From positions 62,001 to 126,000 of the forward strand of contig NZ_BSTF01000008.1 in the NCBI RefSeq assembly GCF_030269365.1: a DNA stretch of 64,000 nucleotides, written 5' to 3'. The number at the start of each line of letters is the position of its first letter. The stretch's first letter is position 1. The DNA comes from Lentzea sp. NBRC 102530. GTDB taxonomy: Bacteria; Actinomycetota; Actinomycetes; Mycobacteriales; Pseudonocardiaceae. The notes beneath the pieces are model-generated. The model was not told the DNA's origin. It did no database searches and saw only the letters and a program-made list of their open reading frames with translations. The position numbers and the translations under genes are program-made. Positions 16,704 through 26,800 of the stretch are shown piece after piece.

Positions 16704-17762
16704 ATGACCACGCCGCAGAACAACCGACCCGCGCCGCCGACGCAGCTGCGGCTCGGCCTGTGGGGGCCGCCGGGCAGCGGCAAGACCACCTACCTGGCCG
16801 CGCTGAAGCTCGCGACGATGCGCCGCGCCGAGGGCGTCGGCAACTGGATCATGAGCGGCCTGGACGACGAGTCGACCCGCTTCCTGCAGGAGTCGACCGA
16901 CCAGCTGACCCACCAGCGCACGTTCCCCAGGGCGACGTCCACCGACAAGAGCATGCTGTTCCGGTTCACCGGCGAACGGGAGGTGACGCGCCGCAACAGG
17001 TTCGGCCGCAAGGTCGTCGAGATGGAGCCCATCTCCTTCGAACTCGACGTGCTCGACGTCCCCGGCGGCCGGTACGACAGCGACCGCCTGTCGCAGGGCG
17101 GCGAGCAGCAGAAGCAGGACCTCGGGTTCGGCGACGACGAGGTCGTGGAGACCGAGCGCCTGCACGCGCCCGCGATGTCGCCGGTGGAGCAGGAGAACCA
17201 GCTGCTCGACCACCTGCAGATGTGCCACGGCATCGTCTACCTCTTCGACCCCGAGCGCGACTCCGTGGAGCACGACGCGTTCCGCTACTTCCACCCCGTG
17301 CTCGACAAGCTGACCGAGCGGGTGATGAGCCAGGTCCACTTCAACCGCGCGCGGCTGCCGCACCACGTGGCCGTCTGCGTGACGAAGTTCGACCAGCCGA
17401 ACATCTACCGGCAGGCCCAGCTCAAGGGGTACACGCTGATGGACGGCGAACCGCCGTACCTGCCCCGCGTCCCCAACGAGAGCGCGGGCGAGTTCTTCGC
17501 GATGCTGTGCGCCGACCCGCAGAGCAACACCGACCTCGTGGAGAAGGGCCTGCGGCAGTACTTCAGCACCCTCAACTACTTCATCACCTCGTCCATCGGG
17601 TTCTACGTGGCGGGCAACAGGTTCCGGGCACAGGACTCGCTGAACGTCGAGCGCGTCAACGCGGGCCCCGACGGGTTCCGGATCAAGGGCCGGGTCTACC
17701 CGATCAACGTGCTGGAGCCGTTGCTGTGGCTCTACCAGAGCATCCTCCCGGCACGGCCATGA
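16704..17762 (+). CDS. TRAFAC-type GTPase (double-GTPase-like) of the cluster
   Basis: 352-aa P-loop GTPase. G1/Walker A is GPPGSGKT (residues 21-28), G3 is the LDVPGG strand after FELDVLDV, and G4 is TKFD in CVTKFDQPN, giving guanine specificity. A long insertion between G1 and G3 and a C-terminal helical part make it larger than Ras-like proteins. The form agrees with GTPases predicted to pair with GAP1 proteins in actinobacterial conflict operons, to my recollection named DO-GTPase. ATG 16704 has GAGGAG 4-9 nt upstream. The stop overlaps the GAP1-like gene start (ATGA), so the two are translated together and likely bind one another. Confidence 0.8.
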   Translation: MTTPQNNRPAPPTQLRLGLWGPPGSGKTTYLAALKLATMRRAEGVGNWIMSGLDDESTRFLQESTDQLTHQRTFPRATSTDKSMLFRFTGEREVTRRNRFGRKVVEMEPISFELDVLDVPGGRYDSDRLSQGGEQQKQDLGFGDDEVVETERLHAPAMSPVEQENQLLDHLQMCHGIVYLFDPERDSVEHDAFRYFHPVLDKLTERVMSQVHFNRARLPHHVAVCVTKFDQPNIYRQAQLKGYTLMDGEPPYLPRVPNESAGEFFAMLCADPQSNTDLVEKGLRQYFSTLNYFITSSIGFYVAGNRFRAQDSLNVERVNAGPDGFRIKGRVYPINVLEPLLWLYQSILPARP

Positions 17763-20245
17763 CCGGCGTCGACGCGTACTGGGCGCTGCTCGGGAAACGG
17801 CCGGGCAGCTACGAGGAGTACGGGGTGCTCGCCGCGAGCCGCGAGCCGTTCACGCACAGCAGCCTCCGGCAGATCGTGATCGACAGGGCACCGGCCGACC
17901 AGTCGGTGGTGCAGGAGTCCGGTCCCGGCGCGATGCCGTGGGCCTGGTTCTCCACCATCAACGTCGAGAGCACGAGGTACGTCTGCCTGACGATCAGCAC
18001 GTGGTCGGACGCGCTGGACGCGATCAACCGGCCGATCGTGGTGTCGCGGTTCTACTGCGTGCGCACGGACGACCTGATCGCGGCTCGTCTGTCCTATGCG
18101 GACTTCTACCGCGCGGCGGAGAACACGCCGCTGTCCGAGCAGCTGCCGAGCGGCCCGGTCCCGCTGAACCCGGTGCCGGCGCGGCAGCGGGAACCGTTGC
18201 CCGACGGTCACGCCATGGCCGCGGCCGCCGGCTTGCTGGAACGCCAGCGGGTGGGGTTGCTGAGCGGTCCGGTCTCGCTCGACGAGCGGATCGCGGTGCT
18301 GGACGACGTGCTGGCGTTCCTGCCGGCGGGGGCGAGGGCGTGGGTGTCGGCGGGCGGGTGGACGGACACCTCCACGCGCTACCCGTTGCGGCTCGCGTTC
18401 GCGCCGCAGGTGCCGGACACCGCGCTGGGGATCAACGTCCAGGGTGCCGCTCCCCGGGCGAGCGGTGCGTACGGCCACCAGCTCACCGAACTGGTCGGGC
18501 AGTACGGGGCGGCCAAGGTCCGCGCGCACCTCGCGACCATGACGACCGTCCGCACGCGCGACCTGGACGACGTGCTCGCCGCGCTGCAGGACATGGACCA
18601 GGAGAACCTGCTGTTCAAGGCCGCCACCACCGGCAGGCTGACGGTCGGCATGCTGCGCAGGCTCGGGGCCGCCAGGTTTCGCGGGATGGCCGACGACCAG
18701 CGGGAGACGATTCTGGCGAGCTACCTGGAACTGGCTTCGGCGGAGGACCTGAGGCGGGACCGCGCGCTCCTGGTCGAGACCTGGCGGTATTCGCTCGACC
18801 GGAACCTGGAAGACCTGGTGCGGCAACGGGTGTCGCAGCGCGCCTGGACGATCGCGGACCTGCTCGTCGTCGCCGACATCTGCGCCGCGGTCGGGGCGCG
18901 GCAGGCCTTCGCGGGCGCGTTGCGGTCGTGCGCGAGTGAGCGCAACTCGTCGTCGTTGCGGGAAGTCGTGATGAGACTCGCGTCGGACGACGGCTGGAGC
19001 GAGGCGCTGGTACCGGTCATCACGCAGTCCGACCAGCTCTCGGTCGCGGTCCTGCGGGCGGCGCTGCCCGACGGCTCCGGGGTGAACCCCCGGTTGCTGG
19101 CAGGCCTGGAGGACCACCCGAACAGCAGCTGGTCGCGGTACGGCAGGCCGTACCTGCGCCCGGAGAACCTGAGCGAGCAGAACCTGAGCGAGCTGCACTC
19201 GATCGACCCCGAGGCCGTCACCGACGTGATGCGCCACGCGCGCAAGACCGCGGAGCCGGGGTGGTGGCCGCGGGTGCTCGGGTGGTTCCTCGACCTGGTC
19301 CGCCGGTGTAACGAGCTGGTGCGGTCGTGGGTCGACCTGCTGCGGCACGGCCTCGAGCCGATGGAACCGGCCGAGCGGGCGAGGGCGGACTTCGAGCTGT
19401 GCCGCCGGGGCGAGGCGCCGGGCCAGAACCTCGGCCTGGCCGGGGTGGCGTACTGGGACGGGCTGGTCGAGGCCGCCCGTGCCGCCCACGTCGACGGACG
19501 GCAGCGGCAGGTGCTCGGAGACACGCTCGCGAGCGCGCTCGGTCGTGACTGGGGTGCGGAGTCCGGCCGCTTCTTCGCCGTCATGGACGGGTTGTGGCGG
19601 CTTTCCGCCGCGACCGGTGGCGGCGAGGTGCTGACGGTGACCCTGCTGAGGTCGATCGCCGGGCAGATCCGCGGGGCGCCGGAGCGGCTCGACGACGGTC
19701 GCCTGGCCGAGTGGCTGCCGTTCTTCGCGCTCGACCCCGAGTTGCACAGCCAGGTTCTCATGGCACAGCTGCGCGGCGTGAAGGAGAACGCCGCACCCGC
19801 GAACGTGGCGGTGCTCGTCGCGACGATCCTGCACCGGAAGGTGGTGGGGGAGAACGACGTGCTGGAGGTGCTCCGCCGCATCTGGTGCCCGCCGCCGTAC
19901 GGCTGGGTCGAGTTCCTCGCCGTGCTGAACGCACGTCTCGCCGGGATGGGCGATTTCAAGGGACCCCAGATCTGCGCGAAGTTCGTGCACGCGTTGATGC
20001 GCGGCGACTTCGGTGAGGACGCTCAACAGGCGGCGATCCGGCAACTCCCGGCGTACATGATGCAGCAGGGGTATCTCACCGTGGAGGTGTTCCGCGAGGC
20101 CTTCCGGGCGACGCAGGCCTCCGGCCGCGGCGAGGACCTGGCCCTCTTCCTGGAGGACCTGGTGAAGCGCGTCAAGGACGTGATGCCCAAGGGCATGATC
20201 GGCAGGATCTTCGGCCGAGGTGAGGGGTCTCGTGACCACCACTGA
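17759..20245 (+). CDS. GAP1-like GTPase-associated protein
   Basis: 828-aa soluble protein with no enzymatic motif recognised. The N-terminal 120 residues (AYWALLGKRPGSYEEYGVLA, WAWFSTINVES, SRFYCVRTDDL) look like the N-terminal domain of the GTPase-associated protein 1 family. The rest is mainly helical and repeat-like, with a conserved-looking hydrophobic helix WWPRVLGWFLDLVRRC near 500. The assignment relies on this pattern plus direct coupling to the GTPase gene (ATGA overlap); it should be treated as probable. It ends 14 bp inside the next gene. The predicted role is partner or regulator of the GTPase. Confidence 0.6.
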   Translation: MTGVDAYWALLGKRPGSYEEYGVLAASREPFTHSSLRQIVIDRAPADQSVVQESGPGAMPWAWFSTINVESTRYVCLTISTWSDALDAINRPIVVSRFYCVRTDDLIAARLSYADFYRAAENTPLSEQLPSGPVPLNPVPARQREPLPDGHAMAAAAGLLERQRVGLLSGPVSLDERIAVLDDVLAFLPAGARAWVSAGGWTDTSTRYPLRLAFAPQVPDTALGINVQGAAPRASGAYGHQLTELVGQYGAAKVRAHLATMTTVRTRDLDDVLAALQDMDQENLLFKAATTGRLTVGMLRRLGAARFRGMADDQRETILASYLELASAEDLRRDRALLVETWRYSLDRNLEDLVRQRVSQRAWTIADLLVVADICAAVGARQAFAGALRSCASERNSSSLREVVMRLASDDGWSEALVPVITQSDQLSVAVLRAALPDGSGVNPRLLAGLEDHPNSSWSRYGRPYLRPENLSEQNLSELHSIDPEAVTDVMRHARKTAEPGWWPRVLGWFLDLVRRCNELVRSWVDLLRHGLEPMEPAERARADFELCRRGEAPGQNLGLAGVAYWDGLVEAARAAHVDGRQRQVLGDTLASALGRDWGAESGRFFAVMDGLWRLSAATGGGEVLTVTLLRSIAGQIRGAPERLDDGRLAEWLPFFALDPELHSQVLMAQLRGVKENAAPANVAVLVATILHRKVVGENDVLEVLRRIWCPPPYGWVEFLAVLNARLAGMGDFKGPQICAKFVHALMRGDFGEDAQQAAIRQLPAYMMQQGYLTVEVFREAFRATQASGRGEDLALFLEDLVKRVKDVMPKGMIGRIFGRGEGSRDHH

Positions 20246-21419
20246 GATCGGGATCGACGTCGGGTCGGCGCGCACCAAGGTGGCGTGTGGCGACCGGGTG
20301 TGGCACGGGCCGTCCAGCACGGACGTCGCCGGACTGCTGCGTGAGGTCGTGCGGCGCGACTGCGGCGTGGAGCCGGACGGCGCCGCGGCGGTGGTCGCGG
20401 TACCGGACGGCTGGGCCGCCGAAGGCGCGGACGGAACGTGGACCGAGGCGGTCGAGCACACCTCGCAGGGTGCCGAGCTGGCACGGGTTCTCACCGAACG
20501 AGCCGGGTTCGGGTCGGTGCGGCTCGTGCCGGTGTCGCAGTGCGTGGCGGCGGCGCACGGCGAGACCACGGGGTGCGTGCTGGTGTGCGACGTCGGGGCC
20601 AGCGCTGTCACCGCGGCCGTTTACGCCTGTGAGGCAACGACTTCGCGGCTGCTCGACAGCGAGACCGCCCGGTCGGAGGTGCGCGAGTCGTTGCGGGAGA
20701 AGGCCGGCGTCGAACCGGCGGGTCTCGTGGCGTTCGACGAACACCGCTGCCAGGCGGCCGAGCGCGCGGTCATCGTGCTGGAAAGGGCGCGGACGCACCA
20801 GCGTTATCTCGGCACGCCGGTGTACCTGCCCGGCGTGACGGCGGAGATGGTGCTCGAAGCTCTCCGTCCACTCGCGACACTCGCGGCCGCGCTCGTGACC
20901 CGTGTGCTGGAACGGGTCGGCGAGCCGGTCGGGCACGTGCTGCTCACCGGCGGCAACGTGCTCGGCCCGGTCGAGGCCGCGGTCCGTGCGGCGGCCGGCG
21001 CACCCGTCCACGTCCTCACGCCCGACCAGGCGGCACGAGGGGCGTGGCGCATCGCCGCCGGCCGGGCCACCGCGCTCGACGGCTACCCGCACGAGCTCGG
21101 CATCGGCGTGCGCCGGATCGCCGGCGGGCTGCTGGAGTCCACGACGATCCCGGTCGGCGGCCGCACCCCCGTCACCGTGGAGGTCGAGACCGACCACAGT
21201 GGACAGGTGCCGGTGCGGGTGCGGATCGACCGGCAGGGGCCGTGGCGCGAGGCCGGGCAACAGCACCGGGTCCACGTGCCGCGCGGGACCTACCACGTCA
21301 CGGCGCTCGGCCGCAGGGGCGGTCTGGGCGCTGTGCTCTTGCGTCCTGCGGGGGCGGGCGCCGACATCGTGTTGCCGTTGGGTGCCGAGGCGGGGCCCGT
21401 GCTCGACGGCACGACCTGA
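20232..21419 (+). CDS. Hsp70/actin-fold ATPase-like protein
   Basis: 395 aa. Actin/Hsp70 superfamily signatures are visible: phosphate-1 strand IGIDVGSARTKVA, phosphate-2 CVLVCDVGASAVTAAVY and adenosine motif HVLLTGGNVLGPVEAAV. The protein lacks the long Hsp70 substrate-binding domain and carries instead a short C-terminal beta-rich part (about 290-395; TPVTVEVETDHSGQ). The GTG at 20232 follows AGGGG and overlaps the GAP1-like gene by 14 nt; GTG 20220 is an alternative. Such truncated Hsp70-like proteins occur in several predicted signalling clusters, where they may hold partner proteins in an ATP-dependent manner. Exact role unknown. Confidence 0.75.
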   Translation: MTTTEIGIDVGSARTKVACGDRVWHGPSSTDVAGLLREVVRRDCGVEPDGAAAVVAVPDGWAAEGADGTWTEAVEHTSQGAELARVLTERAGFGSVRLVPVSQCVAAAHGETTGCVLVCDVGASAVTAAVYACEATTSRLLDSETARSEVRESLREKAGVEPAGLVAFDEHRCQAAERAVIVLERARTHQRYLGTPVYLPGVTAEMVLEALRPLATLAAALVTRVLERVGEPVGHVLLTGGNVLGPVEAAVRAAAGAPVHVLTPDQAARGAWRIAAGRATALDGYPHELGIGVRRIAGGLLESTTIPVGGRTPVTVEVETDHSGQVPVRVRIDRQGPWREAGQQHRVHVPRGTYHVTALGRRGGLGAVLLRPAGAGADIVLPLGAEAGPVLDGTT

Positions 21420-21433
21420 AGAGGGGCTTGCCA

Positions 21434-22363
21434 GTGAACGACGACCCACGCGCCGCGCTGCTCGCGGCGGCCGAAGGTGACGACGGGCCGCATACGGCGT
21501 TGCTCGTGCTGCGCCACGCACTCGCGTGGTCGGCGCGGGCGGTGGCGAACGCGCAACCGCGCGAGCACACCGATCCCGCCGCGATCGAGTTGGTGATCGT
21601 GCTCGACGACGCCCTGTCCCAGGTCGACGCGCTGGTGGAGAACGTGGTGGCGGTCGCGGACGCCGGGGTCGCCGGCGCACCCGTCACCGAGTACCTGGCG
21701 CGGCAGGCGTCCGCGCTGACCGAGCTCGCGCACCGGGTCGCGTCGGTGCGGCGCGAGCACGAGGCGTTGTTCGCCGTCGAGGAGGAGCTGCGGGCGTGCG
21801 GTGAGGAGCACGAGCGGATCGGTGCGCAGGTCGAGGAGCTGAACCGGTTGCAGCGCCTGTCCGAGGCGTTGCCGGAGATGCGCGAGCAGCACGAGGTGCT
21901 GCGGCGGCGGTTGCAGGCGATGACGTCGGAGTCGGCGGAGGCGGAGCAGGCGCTGGTCGCGACCGCCGGACAGGTCGTGGTGCTGCGCGACGAGCTGATC
22001 GCCGACCTCGACCGCCGCACCAGGGAGCAGCTCGACGAGCTGCGCGGCGTCGAGAAGAAGTGGGCGGACCTGCACGGCGACTACGCGAAGCGGGCGACCG
22101 CGCTGGCCGAGAAGCACAAGGAGTTCGAGAAGCTGCGTGAGCAACGGGACACCCAGCTGCGCGCGTTCGAGGAACAGCGCAAGTGCGACGAGGACCTGCG
22201 CGCCAGGCTCAGCACCGTGAGCGAGGGCGGCGCGCTCGACCGGGTGCGGGCATTGCTGGCGGACGTGCAGACCAATCTCGACCAGGTCGAGACCGCGCTC
22301 GGTGACGCGCTCGTGCGCTACGACCAGTTCGTCGAGAAGAACCGCGAGGTGTTGCGGTGGTGA
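21434..22363 (+). CDS. Second coiled-coil protein of the cluster
   Basis: 309 aa. Residues 1-100 are helical and Ala-rich (DPRAALLAAAEGDDG, HALAWSARAVANAQ). From about 100 to 290 there is a charged coiled coil (RREHEALFAVEEELRACG, EKHKEFEKLREQRDTQLR). No known family was recognised. GTG 21434 was chosen because GAGGGG lies 7 nt upstream; an in-frame ORF running back to 21044 is antisense noise from the Hsp70-like gene. The stop overlaps the vWA gene start (GTGA). It is probably a structural partner of the adjacent Hsp70-like or vWA protein. Confidence 0.75.
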   Translation: MNDDPRAALLAAAEGDDGPHTALLVLRHALAWSARAVANAQPREHTDPAAIELVIVLDDALSQVDALVENVVAVADAGVAGAPVTEYLARQASALTELAHRVASVRREHEALFAVEEELRACGEEHERIGAQVEELNRLQRLSEALPEMREQHEVLRRRLQAMTSESAEAEQALVATAGQVVVLRDELIADLDRRTREQLDELRGVEKKWADLHGDYAKRATALAEKHKEFEKLREQRDTQLRAFEEQRKCDEDLRARLSTVSEGGALDRVRALLADVQTNLDQVETALGDALVRYDQFVEKNREVLRW

Positions 22364-23805
22364 GACTGCTGGCCGTCCTCGCACTTCTGCTGACAACGGC
22401 GGAACCGACCGCGGAGGACGTCTACAAGGCGTTGGGCGTGCACGACACCCCGACGGACTACGTGCTGCTCGTCGACACGTCCGGTTCGATGGCGCAGAAC
22501 CAGCGCTACGACAACGTTCGCGCGAACCTGCGCACGTTCGTCGGCGAGCTGGAGGACCGCGACCAGGTCACGCTGGTCACGTTCGACGTCGTGCCCAGCG
22601 TGCTGCACACCGGGTCGCCGGACAGCGCCGTCGCCGCGATCGACGCGATGCCCGCCGTGCCGGACGGCGCCGCCACGGACATCGGTGCGGCACTGGAGGT
22701 CGCGATGACCGTGCTGGAGGGCGGGAAAACCGGCCAGTCCGGCGCGATCGTGCTGATCACGGACGGCATCTCGGCACCGCCGGGCGCCAGCCGCTACCAC
22801 GACGAGCAGGGGCCGGCGTGGGCGGCGCTCGGTGCGCGCGGGCGTGACCTCGCGGCGCGCACCAGCGGGTACGTCGTGCCGGTGGTGTCCGGCGAGTCGG
22901 GCACCGGCCAGATGATGACGGTGGTGCCGAACACCGTCGTGCTGCCCTACACCGAGGGCGTCGGAGACTTCCTCGGCCGGTTGCAGGAGCAGGTCAAGCG
23001 CGGCAACGCCAAGCGCGCGCTGGGTGACGACGCGCAGGCCGCGGTGAAGGCCGGCTGGTCGCTGCCCGCCGACGAGAACCTCGCGGACACCGTCGAGATC
23101 GGGCTCGTCCTGGAGTCGACGGCCAGGAAGATGCCGCTCGAACTGCGCAACCTGCGGGTGGAACTCGGTGGCGTGTCAGGGGAACTGCGCGGTCTGCCCG
23201 ACCGCGTCGAGCTGGCTCCCGGGGAACGGCGTGAGCTGCCGCTGAGGTTGAGCTCCACCGAGGCGACCTGGAAACGGCTCGGTCAGGCCACCTCACCGGC
23301 GCGGGCGGGGTTGAAGTTCGCCGCCGACGCCGACACGCCGTGGCGGACGGTCCTCGAACGCGAACTCGCCGTGCGGCCCGCGATCCCGGTGGTGACCGCC
23401 GAGGGCACGTGGAACGGCGTGTTGACCACCGGCGTGCGCTGGGGCTACATCGCGTTCGCGTTCATCGTGCTGATCGCGGCGCTGGTGCTGGGGATCGTCC
23501 TGTGGCTGCGGCGGCACCCGCCGATGCGGGGTGTGCTGGTCGCGATCGGCGGTGACACCACGACCCACCGCATCCCGGTGCACGGCCACCGCCGCGGGTT
23601 CACGTTCCCGCGGCCGGAACGCGACGGTGGGCTCGGCGGCGAGTTCCACGTGCGTGGCGCCACCAAGCCCGTGCGCGGTGTTCCCGTGCTCACCTTCCTC
23701 AAGCCCAACGGCAAGAAGGGCGAGTCGCGGCAGTGCCCGCCCGACGGTGACGACCTCGACCTGTACGGCGTGGTGTTCCGGCACCACCCGGACGAGCGGA
23801 TCTGA
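22360..23805 (+). CDS. Membrane-anchored vWA-domain protein
   Basis: 481 aa. A signal-like hydrophobic N-terminus (RLLAVLALLLTTAEPTAE) is followed by a vWA domain whose MIDAS is intact: LLVDTSGSM (DxSxS) with a later VLITDG. A beta-rich region (about 230-340) and one transmembrane helix (YIAFAFIVLIAALVLGIVLW, about 363-382) come next, then a cytoplasmic Gly/Arg-rich domain of about 95 residues. Predicted topology: vWA outside, tail inside. GTG 22360 overlaps the previous stop; GTG 22357 is equally possible. It closes the plus-strand operon, its stop lying 5 bp from the stop of the convergent STAND gene. It may connect the intracellular NTPase assembly to the envelope. Confidence 0.82.
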   Translation: MRLLAVLALLLTTAEPTAEDVYKALGVHDTPTDYVLLVDTSGSMAQNQRYDNVRANLRTFVGELEDRDQVTLVTFDVVPSVLHTGSPDSAVAAIDAMPAVPDGAATDIGAALEVAMTVLEGGKTGQSGAIVLITDGISAPPGASRYHDEQGPAWAALGARGRDLAARTSGYVVPVVSGESGTGQMMTVVPNTVVLPYTEGVGDFLGRLQEQVKRGNAKRALGDDAQAAVKAGWSLPADENLADTVEIGLVLESTARKMPLELRNLRVELGGVSGELRGLPDRVELAPGERRELPLRLSSTEATWKRLGQATSPARAGLKFAADADTPWRTVLERELAVRPAIPVVTAEGTWNGVLTTGVRWGYIAFAFIVLIAALVLGIVLWLRRHPPMRGVLVAIGGDTTTHRIPVHGHRRGFTFPRPERDGGLGGEFHVRGATKPVRGVPVLTFLKPNGKKGESRQCPPDGDDLDLYGVVFRHHPDERI

Positions 23806-23810
23806 GCCGG

Positions 23811-26800
23811 TCAGAGGCGAGCCAGTGCCTGCCGGCTCGCCTCTGTCGCCGGATGGCCGGCGCCGAGGCCGCGGACCCTGATCCGCACGGCCAGCGCCAG
23901 TTCGGTCCGCGCCGTCTCGCGATCGCCCCGCGCCGCCGCGCGCACGCCGAGGTGGTGCCGGGTCTCGGCGACGTCGGGGTGCCACTCGCCGCGCCTGCGG
24001 AGTTGCGCGGCGAGCACGGGACGGAGCTCGTCGTTCGTGAGCGCGGCCAGTGCCGCCTGGCAGCGCAGGACTTCCGGGTGCTCGCGGCCGAGCGCGGGGC
24101 CCAGTTCGCCGATCGCCTGGCTCAGCAGCTGGCGGGCGGCGCCGTGGTCACCGGTGCGCCACAACGCCGTCGCGAGCACGCGCCGCAACACCGCTTTGGC
24201 GCGGTCCGGTGAGGGGGACAGGCGCATCCTGACGCGCAGCACCGAGTTCAGCTCGCCGACGGCCCTGGCCGGGTCGCCCCGGTCCGACCACAGCGCGGCG
24301 CGGTCCTGGGCGACGCGCAGCGCCAGCGCGTGGTTGTCGCCGACCTGCTCCACGACCGTGCGGTGGGTGCGGTCCAGGTGCGCGGCCGTGTCCTCGTCGT
24401 GCGGACGGGTCAGGGCGAGGTCGACCAGGCACGGCAACGTGGGCAGCCCGAGCCGGTGCGCGGCGGACACCACACCCGCGAGGTGGCCGTGCGCCGCGGC
24501 GAGGAAACCCTGGTCCGCGAGCACCAGCGCGTACCGCCGGCGCACCTCCGCCCGCACCGGCGCGGACAGGTCGGTCCGCCGCAGCACCGCCGCCATGGCG
24601 TTCGCCAGCCGCAGGTCCTCGGCGTGCGTGATGCGGTGGTCCCTGGCCGTTTCCGCGCGTTCGCCCGCGATCTCGGCGTGGTCGGGAGCGGCGGACAGGA
24701 GCCGCTCTGCCTCGGCGATCCGGCCGGTGGAGCGGCAGATGCGGGCCAGGGTCAGCGGAATCCGGTAGTCCTCTGCAGACAGTCGGCGCAACGCCCGTTC
24801 GGACTGGTCGGTGAGACCCTGGTCGAGCATCGCGATCGCGGCGTGGAACGGGTCCACCACCACGGTCCTGGGTTCGGGGCGCGGCGGTGGTGGCGGGGCG
24901 GGCGCGACCGGCCGATCCGGCTCGGGCACCGGCACCGGCACGACCTGTTCCGGAGCCTCCCCGGCGCCGCCGAGGAACGCCCGCCAGCGCGCCGCCCCGT
25001 CGTTCTCCGGCTGTGCCGCGGGTTCCGGCGCCGGTTCCGGCGTGGGTGCCGGTGGTGGTTCCGGTGCGGCCTCGACGGCCACGGGGTTGTTGAGCTGCTC
25101 GACGACGGTGTCGAGCAGCACGCGCGCCCGGTCCGCCTCCTCGGCGTGGTCCTGCCGGTCGACGTTCCTCAGCAGCAGCTGCAGGTGGTGTTCGGCCGGG
25201 CCGAGCTTGCCGAGGTCGTGCAGCACCTCGCTCAGCGCGAGCCGCACGTACACGATGTCGTCGTCCGGGTCGCCGAGCTCCTCCAGCGCGGTGATCACGC
25301 CCAGCAGCAGCACTTCCGACTCGCCGAGCCGGTTCAGCTCGCGCACGATGCCCGCGAGGACGGTGTTGACCATCGCGATGTCGTAGCGGTGGTCCTCGTC
25401 CAGCCGTTCCAGCACCGCGAGCAGGTCGCGCGTCTCGGCTTCCGCCACCGTGCGCTGTTCGTCGGCCCAGTGCACGAGCGCCAGCAGCAGCCGCGCGCCG
25501 AGCGTGTCGTTCGACTCCGGGTCGTCCTTGCGCAACGACTCGATGAGCAGCAGCAGTTGTTCCTCGGACTCGCCGAACCGCCGTGCGTCGGCGAGCAGCC
25601 GGGCCAGCGCCGCGCGGGTCTCCCTGGTCTCGTCGTGGTCGGGGCCGTGGATGCGTTGCCGCGACTCGAGGGTCTGGCGCAGCAGGTCCTCCGCGCCCTC
25701 CTGGTCTCCGTTGACCAGCGCGATGTTCGCGAGCGCCGACCGCACCAGCGACGTGTGCGGGTTGTCCGGCCCGAACGCCTGCATCTGCGCGTCCAGCAGG
25801 TCGCGCAGTTCCGCCTCGGCCTCGGCGTTGTCGTCCTCCGACGCGACCAGCATCTGCGTGTAGACGAGCCGGGTCGTGAGCGTCGCGATGTGCAACGGGC
25901 CGTGCGTGTCCATCTGCCGGTCGAGGACGGATTCGACTTCTTCCCGCGCGACGGTGGGGTCGAAGTGGCTGCGCTGCACCGCCGCGCCGAGCCGCGTCGA
26001 CAGCACGTACGGGTGGTCGTCGCCGAGCGTGCCCGCCATCGTGACGGCGACGTGGATCAGCCGGTCGGCGTCGCGGCGCGGGTCGGCGTCCGCGGTCTGG
26101 CTGTGCGCCCGCATGTTGATGAGCGTGGCGATGCCGAGCAGGGCGAGCGGGTCCTCGGGGTTGAGCGCGTTGTGGTGGATCTTCAGCATCTGGTTGAGCT
26201 GGGCCTCGGCGTTGCCCTGCTCGTTGAGCATGGAGTGGACGCCCATCAGCGTGACGCGGGCGGACAACGTGAGCGGGTTGTCCGGTCCGTGCACGCGTTC
26301 CTGGGCCTCCAGCACGGACTGCAGCTCGTCGCGCGCCTTGACGAGGTCGCCCTTGCCGGCCCACGCGTCCGCGAGCATCGCCCTGGTGACGAGGATGTCC
26401 GGGTGGTCGGGGTCGTCCGGCCACATCGCGCGTTCCTCCTCCAGGACGGCGAGGAACTCCTGCTCCGCCAGGTCGAACACGCCGCGCCGCGTCATCATCT
26501 GCGCGAACCCGAACCGCGTGGTGCGGCTCAGGTGGGGGCAGATGCCGCGTTCGTGCGCCTCCAGGAGGTCTTCGTAGAGGTCGTCGGCTATGTCGTACTC
26601 GTTGCTGTTCCACGCGGCGTGCGCGAGCTGCTGCCGCAACGTCACCATGAACGGCTCGTCCATGTCGAACACCTGCCGCGCGTCGCCGTACAGCGACATG
26701 AGTTCCTCGGTGGCGGTGGCGTGGCCTTCGGTGCGGCCGATCATGCCCACGGCGAGCCTCGCCTGCAGCCGCACGGGATGCAGTGAGTCGAGCACACCGG

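Noticed and set aside
16760..20245. 1161-codon plus-strand ORF spanning GTPase and GAP1-like genes
   Set aside because: Reads the GTPase gene in the wrong frame; the true second gene starts at ATG 17759.
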